From Candidatus Manganitrophus sp. (GTDB lineage Bacteria; Nitrospirota; Nitrospiria; SBBL01; Manganitrophaceae): a DNA stretch of 64,000 nucleotides. The notes under the pieces are model-generated. The model made no database searches. It had not been told where the DNA came from and saw only the letters and a program-made list of their open reading frames with translations. A program made the translations under genes and the position numbers. This document shows, piece by piece, positions 1-9,740 of the stretch (position 1 is the first letter of the stretch; each line of letters opens with the position of its first letter). The stretch lies in NCBI GenBank assembly GCA_028865235.1, contig CP114561.1, positions 1,632,001 to 1,696,000 of the forward strand. The letters are read 5' to 3'.

Positions 1-20
1 TTCAGAAAATGCGAGTAGCG

Positions 21-997
21 TTAGAATCCGACGACCTGTTCAGCCGCTTCAACGATCTGATCGACATCGGGAAGATAATACTTCTCATTCTTAGGAAGGG
101 GGATCGGCGTGTCGAATCCGGTCACACGCGCCACGGGGGCTTCGAGTGAGAGAAGCGCCTCCTCGCAGAGACGGGCGGCGATCTCCGCGCCGAGCCCGCA
201 GGTTTTTGGGGCTTCGTGGACAATGACGGCGCGCCCGGTCTTCTCGACCGATCGGATGATCGTCGCCGAATCGAGCGGCGAAAGGGTCCGCAGATCGATC
301 ACCTCCGCCTCCACCCCTTTCTCCGCCATCCTGTCGGCCGCCTTCAACGTCGGATGGAGCATCGCCCCCCAGGTGATGAGGGTCAGATCCTTCCCCTCCG
401 TCAACAGCCGTGCCTCGCCGAGCGGGATCGCATTGTCTCCTTCGGGGACCTCTTCCTTGATGGCCCGGTAGATCTTGGCCGGCTCCAGGAAAATCACCGG
501 ATCGGGGTCGCGGATCGCGGAGAGCATCAGCCCCTTCGCCTCCGCGGGGGTGGAAGGGACAACGACTTTTAGGCCGGGGGTATGGACGAAGAAAGCCTCG
601 GTGCTCTCCGAGTGATGCTCCGGCGCATGAATGCCGCCGCCGTAGGGGGTCCGGACGACGATCGGGCAGGTGTAACGGCCGCGGGTCCGGGTCCGAAGAC
701 GCGCCGCGTGAGAGATCAGTTGCTCCATCGCCGCATAAAGAAAGCCCATGAACTGGATCTCGACCACAGGGGTAAGGCCATACGCCGCCATTCCGATGGC
801 GATGCCGACGATTCCCGATTCGGAAAGGGGGTGTCGACGACCCGCCGCTCGCCGAACTGGTCGATCAACCCTTCGGTCACCCGGAAGACCCCGCCATCCT
901 TCCCGATGTCCTCCCCCATCAAGATGAGATCGGGATTCCGCTCCATCTCATGACGAAGGGCCTGATTGATCGCTTGAACGACATTCAGCTTGCTCAA
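21..997 (-). CDS. 2-oxoacid dehydrogenase E1 component, beta subunit (frameshifted)
   Basis: Beta subunit of the thiamine-diphosphate E1 component of a pyruvate or branched-chain 2-oxoacid dehydrogenase; with the alpha subunit it decarboxylates the 2-oxoacid and acylates the E2 lipoyl domain. The N-terminal piece carries LILMGEDIG and GLIDQFGERRVVDTP, and the rest carries GMAAYGLTPVVEIQFMGFLY, RTPYGGGIHAPEHHSES and AVIVHEAPKTCGLGAEIAAR, typical of the family. The two pieces join if the G run at 827-831 gains one base, restoring an expected PLSESGIVG segment. The start is a TTG at 995-997 that overlaps the alpha-subunit stop as TTGA, so the two are probably translationally coupled. Substrate cannot be assigned from sequence; the acyl-CoA genes beside it favour branched-chain oxoacids. 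Confidence 0.88.
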
Positions 998-2081
998 TTC
1001 TGCTCCTTTTTCTTCTCCAGGCGCTTGCGAAGTATCTCCTTCTGACGGATCAGGTCAGGGGTCGGCTTCGCATAGAGAAGATCGAACATCGTCTGCGGAT
1101 CCTGCGGGGGAACCGCTTCGAATTCATGCACCGCGGCGGCGACCCGCTCCTGCACCTGTTGGCGCAGCGCCTGCTCGTCGGCGTCGGACCAGCCATACTC
1201 CCGCTGAAGAAATGTGCGAAGCCGAACGAGCGGATCCTTTTTCTCCAGGTGGCGACCTCTTCCACCTTTCGGTAGCGGGAGGCGTCATCGGCGGTGGTGT
1301 GATCGCTCAAGCGATAGGTATAACATTCGATCAACGTCGGACCCTCCCCGCGCCGCGCCTTCTCCAGGGCGTTTTTCACGGCGGTGTAGACGGCGAAGAC
1401 ATCATTGCCGTCGACCTGAATTCCCTCAAACCCATAGGCGATCGCCTTCTGCGCCAAGGTCGCCGCAGCGGTCTGGCGGGAGAGCGGAACCGAAATGGCC
1501 CAGTGATTGTTCTGGCAGATGAAAACGATCGGAAGGTGAAAGACGCCGGCAAAGTTGAGCCCTTCGTGGAAATCTCCTTTGGAAGTCGCTCCGTCTCCGA
1601 AAAAGGCCGCGACCGCCACCGGATCTCCCTTGAATTGCGCCGCCCAGGCGGCGCCGACCGCGTGCGGAATATGGGTGCCCACCGGAATGGCGATCGGGAA
1701 ATCGTGCTGATCTTCGGGGATAGCGCTTCCGCGCTCATCGCCCGACCAGTACTGATAGATCATCCTCATCGGGAGGCCCCGGAGGATGGAGACACCCGGC
1801 TCTCGAAAAGCGGGAAAGATCCAATCGGAAGGACGAAGCGCCGCGGCGCTCCCGACCTGCGCCGCCTCCTGTCCTTGGACCGAGGCATACGTGCCGAGTC
1901 GTCCCTCGCGCTGAAGGTTCAGCGCCTTCTCGTCGAAGGTCCGGATCAGCACCATCGATTCATAAAAACCTTTGATCTCCTTTTCGTCCAGACCGGGCCA
2001 GAGGGCGCGATCAACCTGTCCGGCCTCGTCTAAAATCTGAAGAAATTCGATCTTAAATTGTTGAACGACTTTCTTCGGCAT
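994..2081 (-). CDS. 2-oxoacid dehydrogenase E1 component, alpha subunit (frameshifted)
   Basis: Alpha subunit of the same E1 enzyme, which binds thiamine diphosphate. The TPP-binding motif is visible as FFGDGATSKGDFHEGLNFAG followed by FICQNNHWAISVP; LIRTFDEKALNLQREGRLGTY near the N-terminus is also characteristic. Reading breaks after EVATWRK at the T run 1238-1242; one extra base restores KDPLVRLRTFL and a C-terminal tail ending EKKKEQN, with the stop at 994-996 inside the start of the beta gene. The true protein is therefore longer than the uncorrected reading frame suggests. It starts with ATG at 2079-2081. Together with the beta gene it forms a two-gene operon divergent from the thiolase; E2 and E3 genes would be expected beyond the left edge. 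Confidence 0.88.
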
Positions 2082-2209
2082 CGGTCTCCCTCAATTTCGT
2101 TTTTATTATAACATATCCATTCGAGCGATTGCTCCGGTTGGGGTCGGGCGGGCTGTTTGTCAAAGAGTGATGTGTTATAATGAGCCTTAGGAAAAAGAGG
2201 AACGATTTC
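2082..2209. promoter_or_regulatory. divergent intergenic region with two TATAAT-like -10 elements
   Basis: The gap between the divergent E1 alpha and thiolase genes holds a TATAAT on the minus strand (plus coordinates 2105-2110) and another on the plus strand (2176-2181). Neither has a convincing -35 element at the usual 17-base spacing, so these are -10 candidates only. The thiolase start at 2210 is chosen because AGAGG lies about eight bases upstream, whereas an earlier in-frame ATG at 2180 overlaps the -10 candidate. Confidence 0.35.
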
Positions 2210-3427
2210 ATGACTCAGAAAGTCGTCATCACCAGCGCCGTTCGCACACCGATCGGGGCCTTTCAAGGAGCGTTCAGCCCCCTCTCGGCGACGCAACTCG
2301 GAAGCCGCGCCATCGCCGAAGCGGTCTCGCGCGCGGCGCTTCGGCCCGATCAAATGGATGAGGTTCTGATGGGCAACGTCCTCTCCGCCGGATTGGGCCA
2401 AGCCCCCGCCCGGCAGGCGGCGCTCGGGGCCGGCCTTCCCGATTCGGTCCCCTGCACGACGATCAACAAAGTCTGCGGCTCGGGACTCAAGGCGGTGATG
2501 ATCGGGGCACAGGCGATCGCCCTCGGTGATGCGAGCGTCGTGGTGGCCGGAGGGATGGAGAGCATGACAAATGCTCCCTATCTCTTGGAGCGGGCCCGAT
2601 CGGGTTATCGTCTCGGTCACGGCACCCTGATCGACAGCATTATCAAAGACGGCCTCTGGGACGTCTACAACAACTTTCACATGGGATCGGCCGCGGAGCA
2701 ATGCGCGGAGGAGTATCACCTCAGCCGCGAAGAGTTGGACGATTTTGCACTGGAGAGTTATCACCGGGCGCAAGAGGCGCAACAGCGGGGCAAGTTCAAA
2801 AGAGAGATCATTCCAATTGAGATTGCGGGGCGAAAGGGACCGGCGGTCTTTTCAGAAGACGAGGAGCCGAAGCGGGTCGACTTCGACAAATTCCGCAAGC
2901 TCAAGCCGGCCTTTGAGAAAGAGGGCCGGATCACGGCGGGAAATGCCTCCTCTCTCAGCGATGGGGCCGCCGCCGTCGTGCTGATGTCGGCGGAGCAGGC
3001 GCAACAACTCGGCGTCCGAGCCCGCGCCGAAATCATAGGGTACACCACCACCGCGACCGCCCCGGCCCGATTTACCGTGGCCCCCGCCGCCGCCATCACC
3101 GCGCTGCTTAAGAAAGTCCGGCTGACCCCTTCCGACATCGACCTCTTCGAGATCAATGAGGCGTTCGCCGCCTCTTCGATTGCGGTGATGCGGGATTTGG
3201 GAATCGATTCGAAGAAGATCAACCGGCGCGGAGGGGCAATCGCACTGGGACACCCGATCGGCGCCAGCGGCGCCCGCATTCTCACCACCCTGATCCATCT
3301 CTTGGAAGACCTCGACCTTTCCCGCGGCATCGCCTCCCTCTGCATCGGCGGAGGAGAAGCGGTCGCCTTGTTGATCGAGCGGCCGTCCAAGACCGAATCA
3401 AAAAAATCAAATCAGAAAGGACTGTGA
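2210..3427 (+). CDS. acetyl-CoA acetyltransferase (thiolase)
   Basis: Thiolase family enzyme that condenses two acetyl-CoA or cleaves 3-oxoacyl-CoA. The acylated cysteine lies in NKVCGSGLKAV, the NEAFA motif and the GGAIALGHPIGASGAR block follow, and the second catalytic cysteine is in SLCIGGGEAVALLIE. About 405 residues, normal for the family. It leads a plus-strand series: the next gene begins ten bases downstream and the following ones overlap, so this is probably one transcript for beta-oxidation-like breakdown of branched-chain or short acyl-CoA. Whether it acts on acetoacetyl-CoA or a methyl-branched substrate cannot be read from the sequence. Confidence 0.93.
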   Translation: MTQKVVITSAVRTPIGAFQGAFSPLSATQLGSRAIAEAVSRAALRPDQMDEVLMGNVLSAGLGQAPARQAALGAGLPDSVPCTTINKVCGSGLKAVMIGAQAIALGDASVVVAGGMESMTNAPYLLERARSGYRLGHGTLIDSIIKDGLWDVYNNFHMGSAAEQCAEEYHLSREELDDFALESYHRAQEAQQRGKFKREIIPIEIAGRKGPAVFSEDEEPKRVDFDKFRKLKPAFEKEGRITAGNASSLSDGAAAVVLMSAEQAQQLGVRARAEIIGYTTTATAPARFTVAPAAAITALLKKVRLTPSDIDLFEINEAFAASSIAVMRDLGIDSKKINRRGGAIALGHPIGASGARILTTLIHLLEDLDLSRGIASLCIGGGEAVALLIERPSKTESKKSNQKGL

Positions 3428-3436
3428 GGTAGACCG

Positions 3437-4306
3437 ATGGAAATCAGCATCATCGGCGTGGTCGGCGCGGGACAGATGGGAAGCGGCATCACCCAGGTTG
3501 TCTCCACCGGCGGATACCACGTGCTTCTTTACGACCTTGACGCGAAAGTGTTGGAGGCCGCCGTCGAACGAATTACGGAGGGACTCAACACGGCGGTCAA
3601 GCGGGGAAAACTAACGGAGTGGGTTCGGGAAAAAACGCTCAAGAACATCAAGCTGACAACCCGGCTGGAAGACTGCGCCCACTGCCACATGATCATCGAG
3701 GCGGCCCCGGAGCGGGAAGAGATCAAGATGGAGACGTTCGAGCTCCTCGATTCGATTTGTCCGAAAGAGGTCGTCTTCGCTACGAACACCTCCTCGATCT
3801 CGATCACCCGGCTTGCCTCCGTGACCCAGCGGGCCGATAAATTCATCGGCATCCACTTCATGAACCCGGCCGCAATCATTGAATTGGTCGAGATTGTCCG
3901 GGGGTGGCAGACCTCCGATGAGACTTTTCTCCAGGCGAAAAATTTCGTCGAGAAATTGGGGAAGACGGTCGTCGTCTCGAAAGATTTTCCCGGTTTCATC
4001 ATCAACCGAATTCTGATGCCGATGATCAACGAAGCGATCTTCGCCGTCATGGAAGGGGTCGGAACCCCGCAGGAGATCGACACGGCGATGACGATGGGGG
4101 TTCGCCATCCGATGGGCCCGCTCGCGCTCGCCGATCTGATCGGTCTCGACACCTGCCTCGACATCATGGAAGTCCTCTTCACCGAATTCGGCGACAGCAA
4201 ATACCGCCCGGCCCCCCTCTTGCGCAAATATGTGGAGGCCGGCCTCCTTGGAAAGAAAACCGGACGCGGCTTCTACTACTACAAAACGCAGGAATTGCCC
4301 CCGTGA
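3437..4306 (+). CDS. 3-hydroxyacyl-CoA (3-hydroxybutyryl-CoA) dehydrogenase
   Basis: NAD-dependent 3-hydroxyacyl-CoA dehydrogenase. The N-terminal Rossmann motif is VVGAGQMGSGITQV; the family signature around DFPGFIINRILMPMINEA links to the C-terminal helical domain, which contains the catalytic-dyad region IGIHFMNPA and the MGPLALADLIGLD segment. About 289 residues, the usual length for the stand-alone enzyme. ATG follows GAGGTAGACCG. Its stop overlaps the GTG start of the acyl-CoA dehydrogenase as GTGA, implying coupled translation. Expected to oxidise the hydroxyacyl-CoA ahead of the thiolase step encoded just upstream. Confidence 0.93.
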   Translation: MEISIIGVVGAGQMGSGITQVVSTGGYHVLLYDLDAKVLEAAVERITEGLNTAVKRGKLTEWVREKTLKNIKLTTRLEDCAHCHMIIEAAPEREEIKMETFELLDSICPKEVVFATNTSSISITRLASVTQRADKFIGIHFMNPAAIIELVEIVRGWQTSDETFLQAKNFVEKLGKTVVVSKDFPGFIINRILMPMINEAIFAVMEGVGTPQEIDTAMTMGVRHPMGPLALADLIGLDTCLDIMEVLFTEFGDSKYRPAPLLRKYVEAGLLGKKTGRGFYYYKTQELPP

Positions 4307-5451
4307 ATTTGCAATTCACCGAAGAGCAACAGATGGTCCTGGAGACCGTTCGAGGCTTCGCCGAAAAAGAGGTGAAGCGGGTCGCTTCCAAAATGGATGC
4401 CGCCTCCGAGTTTCCGCACGCGCTGATCAAAGCGCTGGGTGAGATGGGATTGATGGGAGCCTTTATCCCGACGGAATACGGCGGTTCCGGGATGGATCTG
4501 CTGACCTACATTCTCGCCATGGAGGAAATCTCCAAGGCATGGGCCTCCCTCGGCGTCATCATGACGGTCAACAACTCGCTCGCCTGCGATCCGATCAACC
4601 GGTTCGGAACCCAGGCGCAGAAAGAGAGGTACCTCGTCCCGCTCGCGCAAGGCCGTCTCTTGGGATGTTATGCCCTGACCGAACCGGGGGCCGGCTCCGA
4701 TGCCGGAGGGATTGCAACACAGGCGCGGAGGGACGGCAACGACTACGTTCTCAACGGGACGAAGCTCTTCATCACCAACGGAAAGAATGCCGATGTGGCG
4801 ATCGTCTACGCGGTGACCGATCCGGCGCGGGGGAAAAAAGGGATTTCGGCCTTCATCGTTGAAAAAGCGTTCTCCGGTTTTGTCGTCGGAAAAGTCGAGG
4901 ACAAGATGGGGCTGCGCGGCTCCGACACCGCTGAATTGATCTTCCAGGAGTGCCGCGTGCCGTCTGAAAACCTCCTGGGGGTGGAGAACGAAGGCTTCAA
5001 GATCGCGCTCGCGACGCTTGACGGCGGGCGCATCGGGATCGCCGCCCAGGCACTCGGGATCGCGCAGGGCTGTCTCGAAGAATCCATCGCGTATGCCAAA
5101 GAGCGGAAGCAGTTCAACCGGCCGATCGGCGATTTTCAAGCGATTCAAAACATGCTCGCCGACATGAAGACCGAGATCGACGCCGCCCGGCTCCTGACCC
5201 ACCGGGCCGCCTGGAGCCGCCACCAAGGAAGACCGGTCACGGCGATCGCCGCCGAGGCGAAGCTGTATGCTTCTGAGATGGCGAACCGGGTCGCCTACAA
5301 GGCGGTCCAGATCTTCGGCGGCTACGGCTTTATCAAAGATTTTCCGGTCGAGCGATTTTACAGAGACGCCCGGATCACCACCTTGTATGAAGGAACCTCG
5401 GAGGTCCAGCGGATGGTGATTGCGCGGCAGCTCCTTCAACCGACATCATGA
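4303..5451 (+). CDS. acyl-CoA dehydrogenase
   Basis: FAD-dependent acyl-CoA dehydrogenase catalysing alpha,beta-desaturation of a short or branched acyl-CoA. Hallmarks are YALTEPGAGSDAGGI and FITNGKNADVAIVYA in the FAD/substrate region, KMGLRGSDTAEL, the KERKQFNRPIGDFQAIQNML signature, and the C-terminal FGGYGFIKDFPVERFYRDAR with YEGTSEVQRMVIARQLL, which places the usual catalytic Glu in YEGTSE. About 382 residues. The GTG start overlaps the upstream stop, and the ATGA at its end overlaps the mutase start, so it lies inside the same operon. Exact substrate (butyryl-, isobutyryl- or 2-methylbutyryl-CoA) is not resolved. Confidence 0.92.
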   Translation: MNLQFTEEQQMVLETVRGFAEKEVKRVASKMDAASEFPHALIKALGEMGLMGAFIPTEYGGSGMDLLTYILAMEEISKAWASLGVIMTVNNSLACDPINRFGTQAQKERYLVPLAQGRLLGCYALTEPGAGSDAGGIATQARRDGNDYVLNGTKLFITNGKNADVAIVYAVTDPARGKKGISAFIVEKAFSGFVVGKVEDKMGLRGSDTAELIFQECRVPSENLLGVENEGFKIALATLDGGRIGIAAQALGIAQGCLEESIAYAKERKQFNRPIGDFQAIQNMLADMKTEIDAARLLTHRAAWSRHQGRPVTAIAAEAKLYASEMANRVAYKAVQIFGGYGFIKDFPVERFYRDARITTLYEGTSEVQRMVIARQLLQPTS

Positions 5452-7062
5452 AGAAAAAAAGGACGGAAAGAAAATCCAAGTTCAAAAATCTCTCAGACAT
5501 TGAGATCGATCGGCTCTATACCGATCGAGCCACCCGCTCCCTTGATCCCAAGGCCGACCTCGGCCAGCCGGGCGCGTACCCCTTCACCTGCGGGGCATCC
5601 ACCCGACGATGTACCGCGGGCAGCTCTGGACGATGCGGCAGTTCGCCGGCTTCGGCACCGCGGAGGACACCAACGCGCGCTACCAGTATCTGCTGGCCCA
5701 CGGCCAGACCGGCTTCTCGGTGGCCTTCGATTTCCCGACGCTCATGGGCTACGACTCCGACCATCCGAGCCGCTCCGAGGGCGAAGTCGGGAAGTGCGGC
5801 GTCGCCATCGACACGCTTCGCGACATGGAACGGCTCTTCGACGGCATCCCGCTTGACCGGGTCAGCACCTCGATGACCATCAACGCTCCGGCGATCGATC
5901 CTCTTTGCCTTCTACCTCGCCGTCGCCGAGAAGCAAGGGGTCGCCTTTAAGCAGCTCCGGGGAACAATCCAGAACGACATCCTGAAGGAGTACATCGCCC
6001 AGAAGGAATGGATCATCCCGCCGGAGCCGTCGCTCAAGTTGATCAACGACACCGTTCGGTTCTGCGTCGAAGAAGCGCCCCTCTGGAACCCGATCAGTAT
6101 CTGCGGTTACCACATCCGCGAAGCGGGCTCGACGGCGGTGCAGGAGCTCGCCTTCACCCTCCACGACGGCCTCAGCTACGTGGAATCGGCCATCAACGCG
6201 GGCTCTAAAGGTCGACGACTTCGCCCCGCGCCTCTCGTTCTTCTTCAACGCCCACAACGATTTCTTCGAGGAGATCGCCAAATACCGCGCCGCGCGGCGG
6301 CTCTGGGCACGAGAGATGAAGAAGCGGTTTCAGCCAAGAGACCCGCGATCACTGGCGCTGCGGTTTCACACGCAGACCGCCGGCTGCTCGCTGACCGCGC
6401 AGCAGCCGTACAACAACGTCGTGCGGGTCGCGCTGCAGGCGCTGGCCGCGGTGCTGGGCGGCACCCAGTCGCTGCACACGAACTCGTTCGATGAGACCTA
6501 GGCCCTCCCGACGGAAGAGGCGGTGAAGATCGCCCTTCGGACGCAGCAGATCATCGCCTACGAGAGCGGCGTCACCGACACCGTCGACCCGCTCGGCGGA
6601 TCGTACTATATCGAATCGCTGACAAACCGGATGGAGAAAGAGGCGCAGCGCTACTTCAAGAAGCTCGATGGGATGGGGGGGATGGTCCGTGCGATCGAGA
6701 AGGGTTTTCCGCAGCGGGAGATTCATCGCGCCGCCGTCGCCTACCAGCAGGAGATCGATCGGAAAGATCGGCTCATCGTCGGCGTGAACGCCTTTATCGA
6801 AAAGGAAGAACGCCGGATCGAGATCCTCAAGGTCACGGGGGATGTGGAACGGCGGCAGGTCGCACGATTAAAGAAGGTCAAGGCAGAGCGCGAGCCGAAA
6901 AAACTCCAACAGACGTTACAGCGGCTGACCTCCGCCGCAGAGGCCGGCGCTTATCTGATGCCGTTGATCCTCGACGCCGTGCGGGCCTCCGCCACGGTCG
7001 GAGAGATCTCCGACGTATTTAGAAAAGTGTATGGGGAGTACCGCGAGTCGGTCTCGTTTTGA
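5448..7062 (+). pseudogene. methylmalonyl-CoA mutase large (catalytic) subunit, disrupted
   Basis: Catalytic TIM-barrel part of B12-dependent methylmalonyl-CoA mutase, which interconverts methylmalonyl- and succinyl-CoA. Family blocks are in order: [93 protein letters not shown] and DTVDPLGGSYYIE. The frame is broken near 5589-5595, near 5897 (an extra A where APAIVLFAFYL is expected) and near 6201-6209, and there is an in-frame TAG at 6499-6501 between FDET and ALPTEEA, where relatives usually have a leucine-type codon. Unlike other broken genes here, these lesions are not homopolymer losses. It begins with an ATGA overlap with the acyl-CoA dehydrogenase. The cobalamin-binding partner is a separate intact gene at 7899-8348. 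Real decay and poor local assembly are both possible. Confidence 0.82.
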
Positions 7063-7063
7063 T

Positions 7064-7906
7064 ATGAAACTCGGCACCTTTGAAATCCAACCCCTTACCG
7101 ACGGCACCTTTCGATTGGACGGCGGCGCCATGTTCGGCGTCGTCCCGAAGGTCCTCTGGGAGAAGCACCATCCGGCCGACGACCGAAACCGGATTCATCT
7201 TGAGCTCGGCGTTCTGCTGATCCGGGCACACGGGATGAACATTGTCGTCGACACCGGAATCGGAAACAAAGGAGACGAGAAGTTTAACGAAATTTACGCC
7301 GTGAACCGGACGCCGTCGATTGAGGCGTCGCTCGCGAAACACGGCCTCGCCCCCACCGACATCGCGCTGGTGATCAACACCCATTTCCACTTCGACCATG
7401 CCGGCGGGAACACCCGGCGGGACGACCACGGCCACATCCATCCGACCTTTCCGAGGGCGACCTACTTCATCCAGAAGGGAGAGTGGGAGTTCGCCAACAC
7501 TCCGAACGAGCGGACCCGCGGGAGTTACCTCCTGGAAAACTACGAAGTCCTTCCGAAAGAGGGGCGGCTCGATCTTTTGGAGGGAAACTCGGAAATTCTG
7601 AAGGGAGTTTCCGTCGTTCGGACTCCCGGCCACACCGAACACCACCAATCGATTCTGGTCGAATCAAACGGCGAGAAGGCCCTCTTCATCGGCGATCTCA
7701 TCCCGACGGCCGCCCATCTTCCGCTTCCCTACATCATGGGATACGATCTCTTTCCGTTGACGACGATGGAGACCAAGCGGGAACTGCTGGCGCAGGCGCA
7801 CGAGGAGCACTGGCTTTTGATTTTCCAGCACGATCCGAAAATTCGAATGGGATATTTAAAGAAGAAGGAAGGCCGATACCAATTGGAGGAGGTCCGGGTT
7901 GCCTAG
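7064..7906 (+). CDS. MBL-fold metallo-hydrolase
   Basis: Metallo-beta-lactamase fold hydrolase of about 280 residues. The metal-binding signature is INTHFHFDHAGGN (HxHxDH), followed by VVRTPGHTEHHQSI with the next metal histidine, FIGDLIPTAAHLP with the bridging aspartate, and a late histidine in IFQHDP. The chosen start (MKLGTFEIQP) lies two bases after the mutase stop. Relatives include quorum-quenching lactonase-like and other small-thioester or ester hydrolases, so the substrate is unknown. Its position between the two methylmalonyl-CoA mutase subunit genes, and its overlap with the B12-binding gene, suggest a role connected with that pathway, but this is inference. Confidence 0.87.
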   Translation: MKLGTFEIQPLTDGTFRLDGGAMFGVVPKVLWEKHHPADDRNRIHLELGVLLIRAHGMNIVVDTGIGNKGDEKFNEIYAVNRTPSIEASLAKHGLAPTDIALVINTHFHFDHAGGNTRRDDHGHIHPTFPRATYFIQKGEWEFANTPNERTRGSYLLENYEVLPKEGRLDLLEGNSEILKGVSVVRTPGHTEHHQSILVESNGEKALFIGDLIPTAAHLPLPYIMGYDLFPLTTMETKRELLAQAHEEHWLLIFQHDPKIRMGYLKKKEGRYQLEEVRVA

Positions 7907-8348
7907 AGCGGTCAAGAACGCCCCCGTAAAATCATCCGATCGAAAGAAGCCGGTCGAACGGCGAAAGCGGGTGCTGCTCGCCAAGATCGGCCTCGACGGC
8001 CACGACCGCGGGATCAAAGTCGTCGCGCGCGCCCTGCGCGACGGCGGGAACGAGGTGATCTACCTCGGTCTGCACCACACCCCCGCCGAAATCGTCGCCT
8101 CCGCGATTCAGGAGGATGCCGACGCCATCGGCCTCTCGATCCACTCCGCCGCCCACATGACCCTCTTCGAAGAGGTCTTAAAACTTCTCAAAAAAGAAAA
8201 GGCCACCGACATCGCCGTCTTCGGCGGCGGCATCATCCCCGACGAAGATATCCGCGATCTGAAAAAGCGAGGCATCCGAGAAATCTTCACCCCCGGCGCC
8301 CCGCTGGATCAGATCGTTCAGTTCGTAAACGGTTTGAAAAGAAAGTGA
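7899..8348 (+). CDS. cobalamin-binding subunit of methylmalonyl-CoA mutase
   Basis: Stand-alone B12-binding domain equivalent to the C-terminus of methylmalonyl-CoA mutase. The adenosylcobalamin motif DGHDRGIKVVARALRD (DxHxxG, histidine being the lower axial ligand) is present, followed by GLSIHSAAHMTLFEEVLKLL and the FGGGIIP turn. The start is TTG at 7899, preceded by GGAGGAGG at good spacing and overlapping the end of the MBL gene. About 149 residues including a basic N-terminal extension. It is intact although the partner catalytic gene is interrupted, so the holoenzyme is predicted to be defective unless the lesions upstream are errors. Confidence 0.9.
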   Translation: MPRAVKNAPVKSSDRKKPVERRKRVLLAKIGLDGHDRGIKVVARALRDGGNEVIYLGLHHTPAEIVASAIQEDADAIGLSIHSAAHMTLFEEVLKLLKKEKATDIAVFGGGIIPDEDIRDLKKRGIREIFTPGAPLDQIVQFVNGLKRK

Positions 8349-8364
8349 GGTATCCCCAGAGACT

Positions 8365-9613
8365 TCAACGATTCCGGTAGACCACCTTCCCCTTTTTCAA
8401 AACCTTCGCCACATGATTCACCCCGAAGAAGTAAGGCAGCTCCTCGTAGTGCTCCAGATCCAGAATCAAAATATCCGCCTGTTTTCCAACTTCAATACTG
8501 CCGATTTGTTCTCCCAGCCCCACCGCATGCGCCGCATTGATCGTCGCCGCCGAAATCGCTTCCGCCGCGGTCAGCTTAAAATCACGCACGGCCAGGTGAA
8601 TGATCTCCTGCATCGAAAGACACGGCGACGAGCCGGGATTAAAATCGGTCGCCACCGCAATCGGCACGCCTGCTTCGATCAGCTCCCGCGCCGGCGGTAG
8701 ATGCGTTGCTTTCAAAAAATGAGAAACCCCCGGCAGCAACACGCCGACTGCGCCGCTTTCGGCCAAGAGGGGTACCTCATCAGCGCGGATGTGATCGAGA
8801 TGATCGACCGAGACCGCCCCGAACTCCGCCGCCAACCGCACCCCCCCTGATCGGAGAACTCCCCCACGTGCAGCTTGATCGCAAAACCTTCTCGCCTCGC
8901 CGCCTCCAGGATTCGTCGCGTCTGATAATAATTGAAGGCCCCTTCCTCGCAAAAAACATCACAAAAGCGGGCCCGTCTTCGGACGGAGGGAAGCATTTTG
9001 ATGACTTGATTGACATATGCCTCGGGCCGTTTCGAATACTCTTTTGGAACGGCATGAGCCCCCATGAAGGTTGGAACAAGCTCGAGCGGGAGTCGATCCG
9101 CAAGCCGTTCAATCACCTTTAGGATCTTAAGCTCATTTTGAAGATCGAGCCCGTAGCCGCTCTTCACCTCCACCGTCGTAGTGCCGCACGATAACATTTT
9201 CTTGAGGAAGCGCTCCGCCCGTTCGGTCAAAACTTTCAAGGAAGCGGCGCGCGTCGCCCCGACCGTTCCGAGAATGCCGCCCCCCTCCGAAGGATTTCAA
9301 GATAGGGAACCCCGCGAAGCTTCTCTCCCCATTCCCCTTCGCGGCTGCCGGCGAAAACGGCGTGCGTGTGGGGATCGACAAAACCGGGAAGGACGACCTT
9401 TCCATCGGCATCGATCTCTCGGCGGGCACGTCCTTTCCGGCGATACTCTTTCTGCGTGCCAACCCAGGCGACCTTCCCGCGCGAGACCCCCACGACGCCA
9501 TTTGGAATCAACCCCGGATCGGAGAGCGCTCTCCCGCGCTTGGGTCCATCCGGAGAAGCCGCAGTGAGCAATTCACCACAGCGGATAATGGCCAAATCGA
9601 AAAGAGGAGGCAT
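8365..9613 (-). CDS. hutI: imidazolonepropionase (two frameshifts)
   Basis: Amidohydrolase that opens imidazolonepropionate to N-formimidoylglutamate, the third step of histidine breakdown. Blocks in order: GKVVLPGFVDPHTHAVFAGS (metal HxH), CGTTTVEVKSGYGLDLQNEL, VPTFMGAHAVPKEY, LHVGEFSDQGG, SVDHLDHI, VGVLLPGVSHFL, VAVATDFNPGSSP-type ATDFNPGSS, and AAHAVGLGEQIGSIEVGKQA. The frame breaks at C runs 9280-9285 and 8841-8847; one extra base in each restores the family sequence. The start ATG at 9611-9613 has AGGA seven bases upstream. It lies apart from hutU and hutG but on the same strand, and divergent from a DUF5069 gene. No hutH is seen in the window. Confidence 0.9.
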
Positions 9614-9740
9614 GATTTGTTCCTGCATAGATAAGAAACTGCCGTGAGATTGATTCACAATGCTTTCCTGTGGTATACCACACCCATCTAAAATTTCAAA
9701 GAAGGATCTTCTATCCGTCCAATATTTTGGAGAAGAGAAA

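Noticed and set aside
6499..6501. TAG in the mutase gene read as a recoded amino acid
   Set aside because: No pyrrolysine genes or recoding hairpin were seen, and several frameshifts in the same gene make disruption or error more likely.
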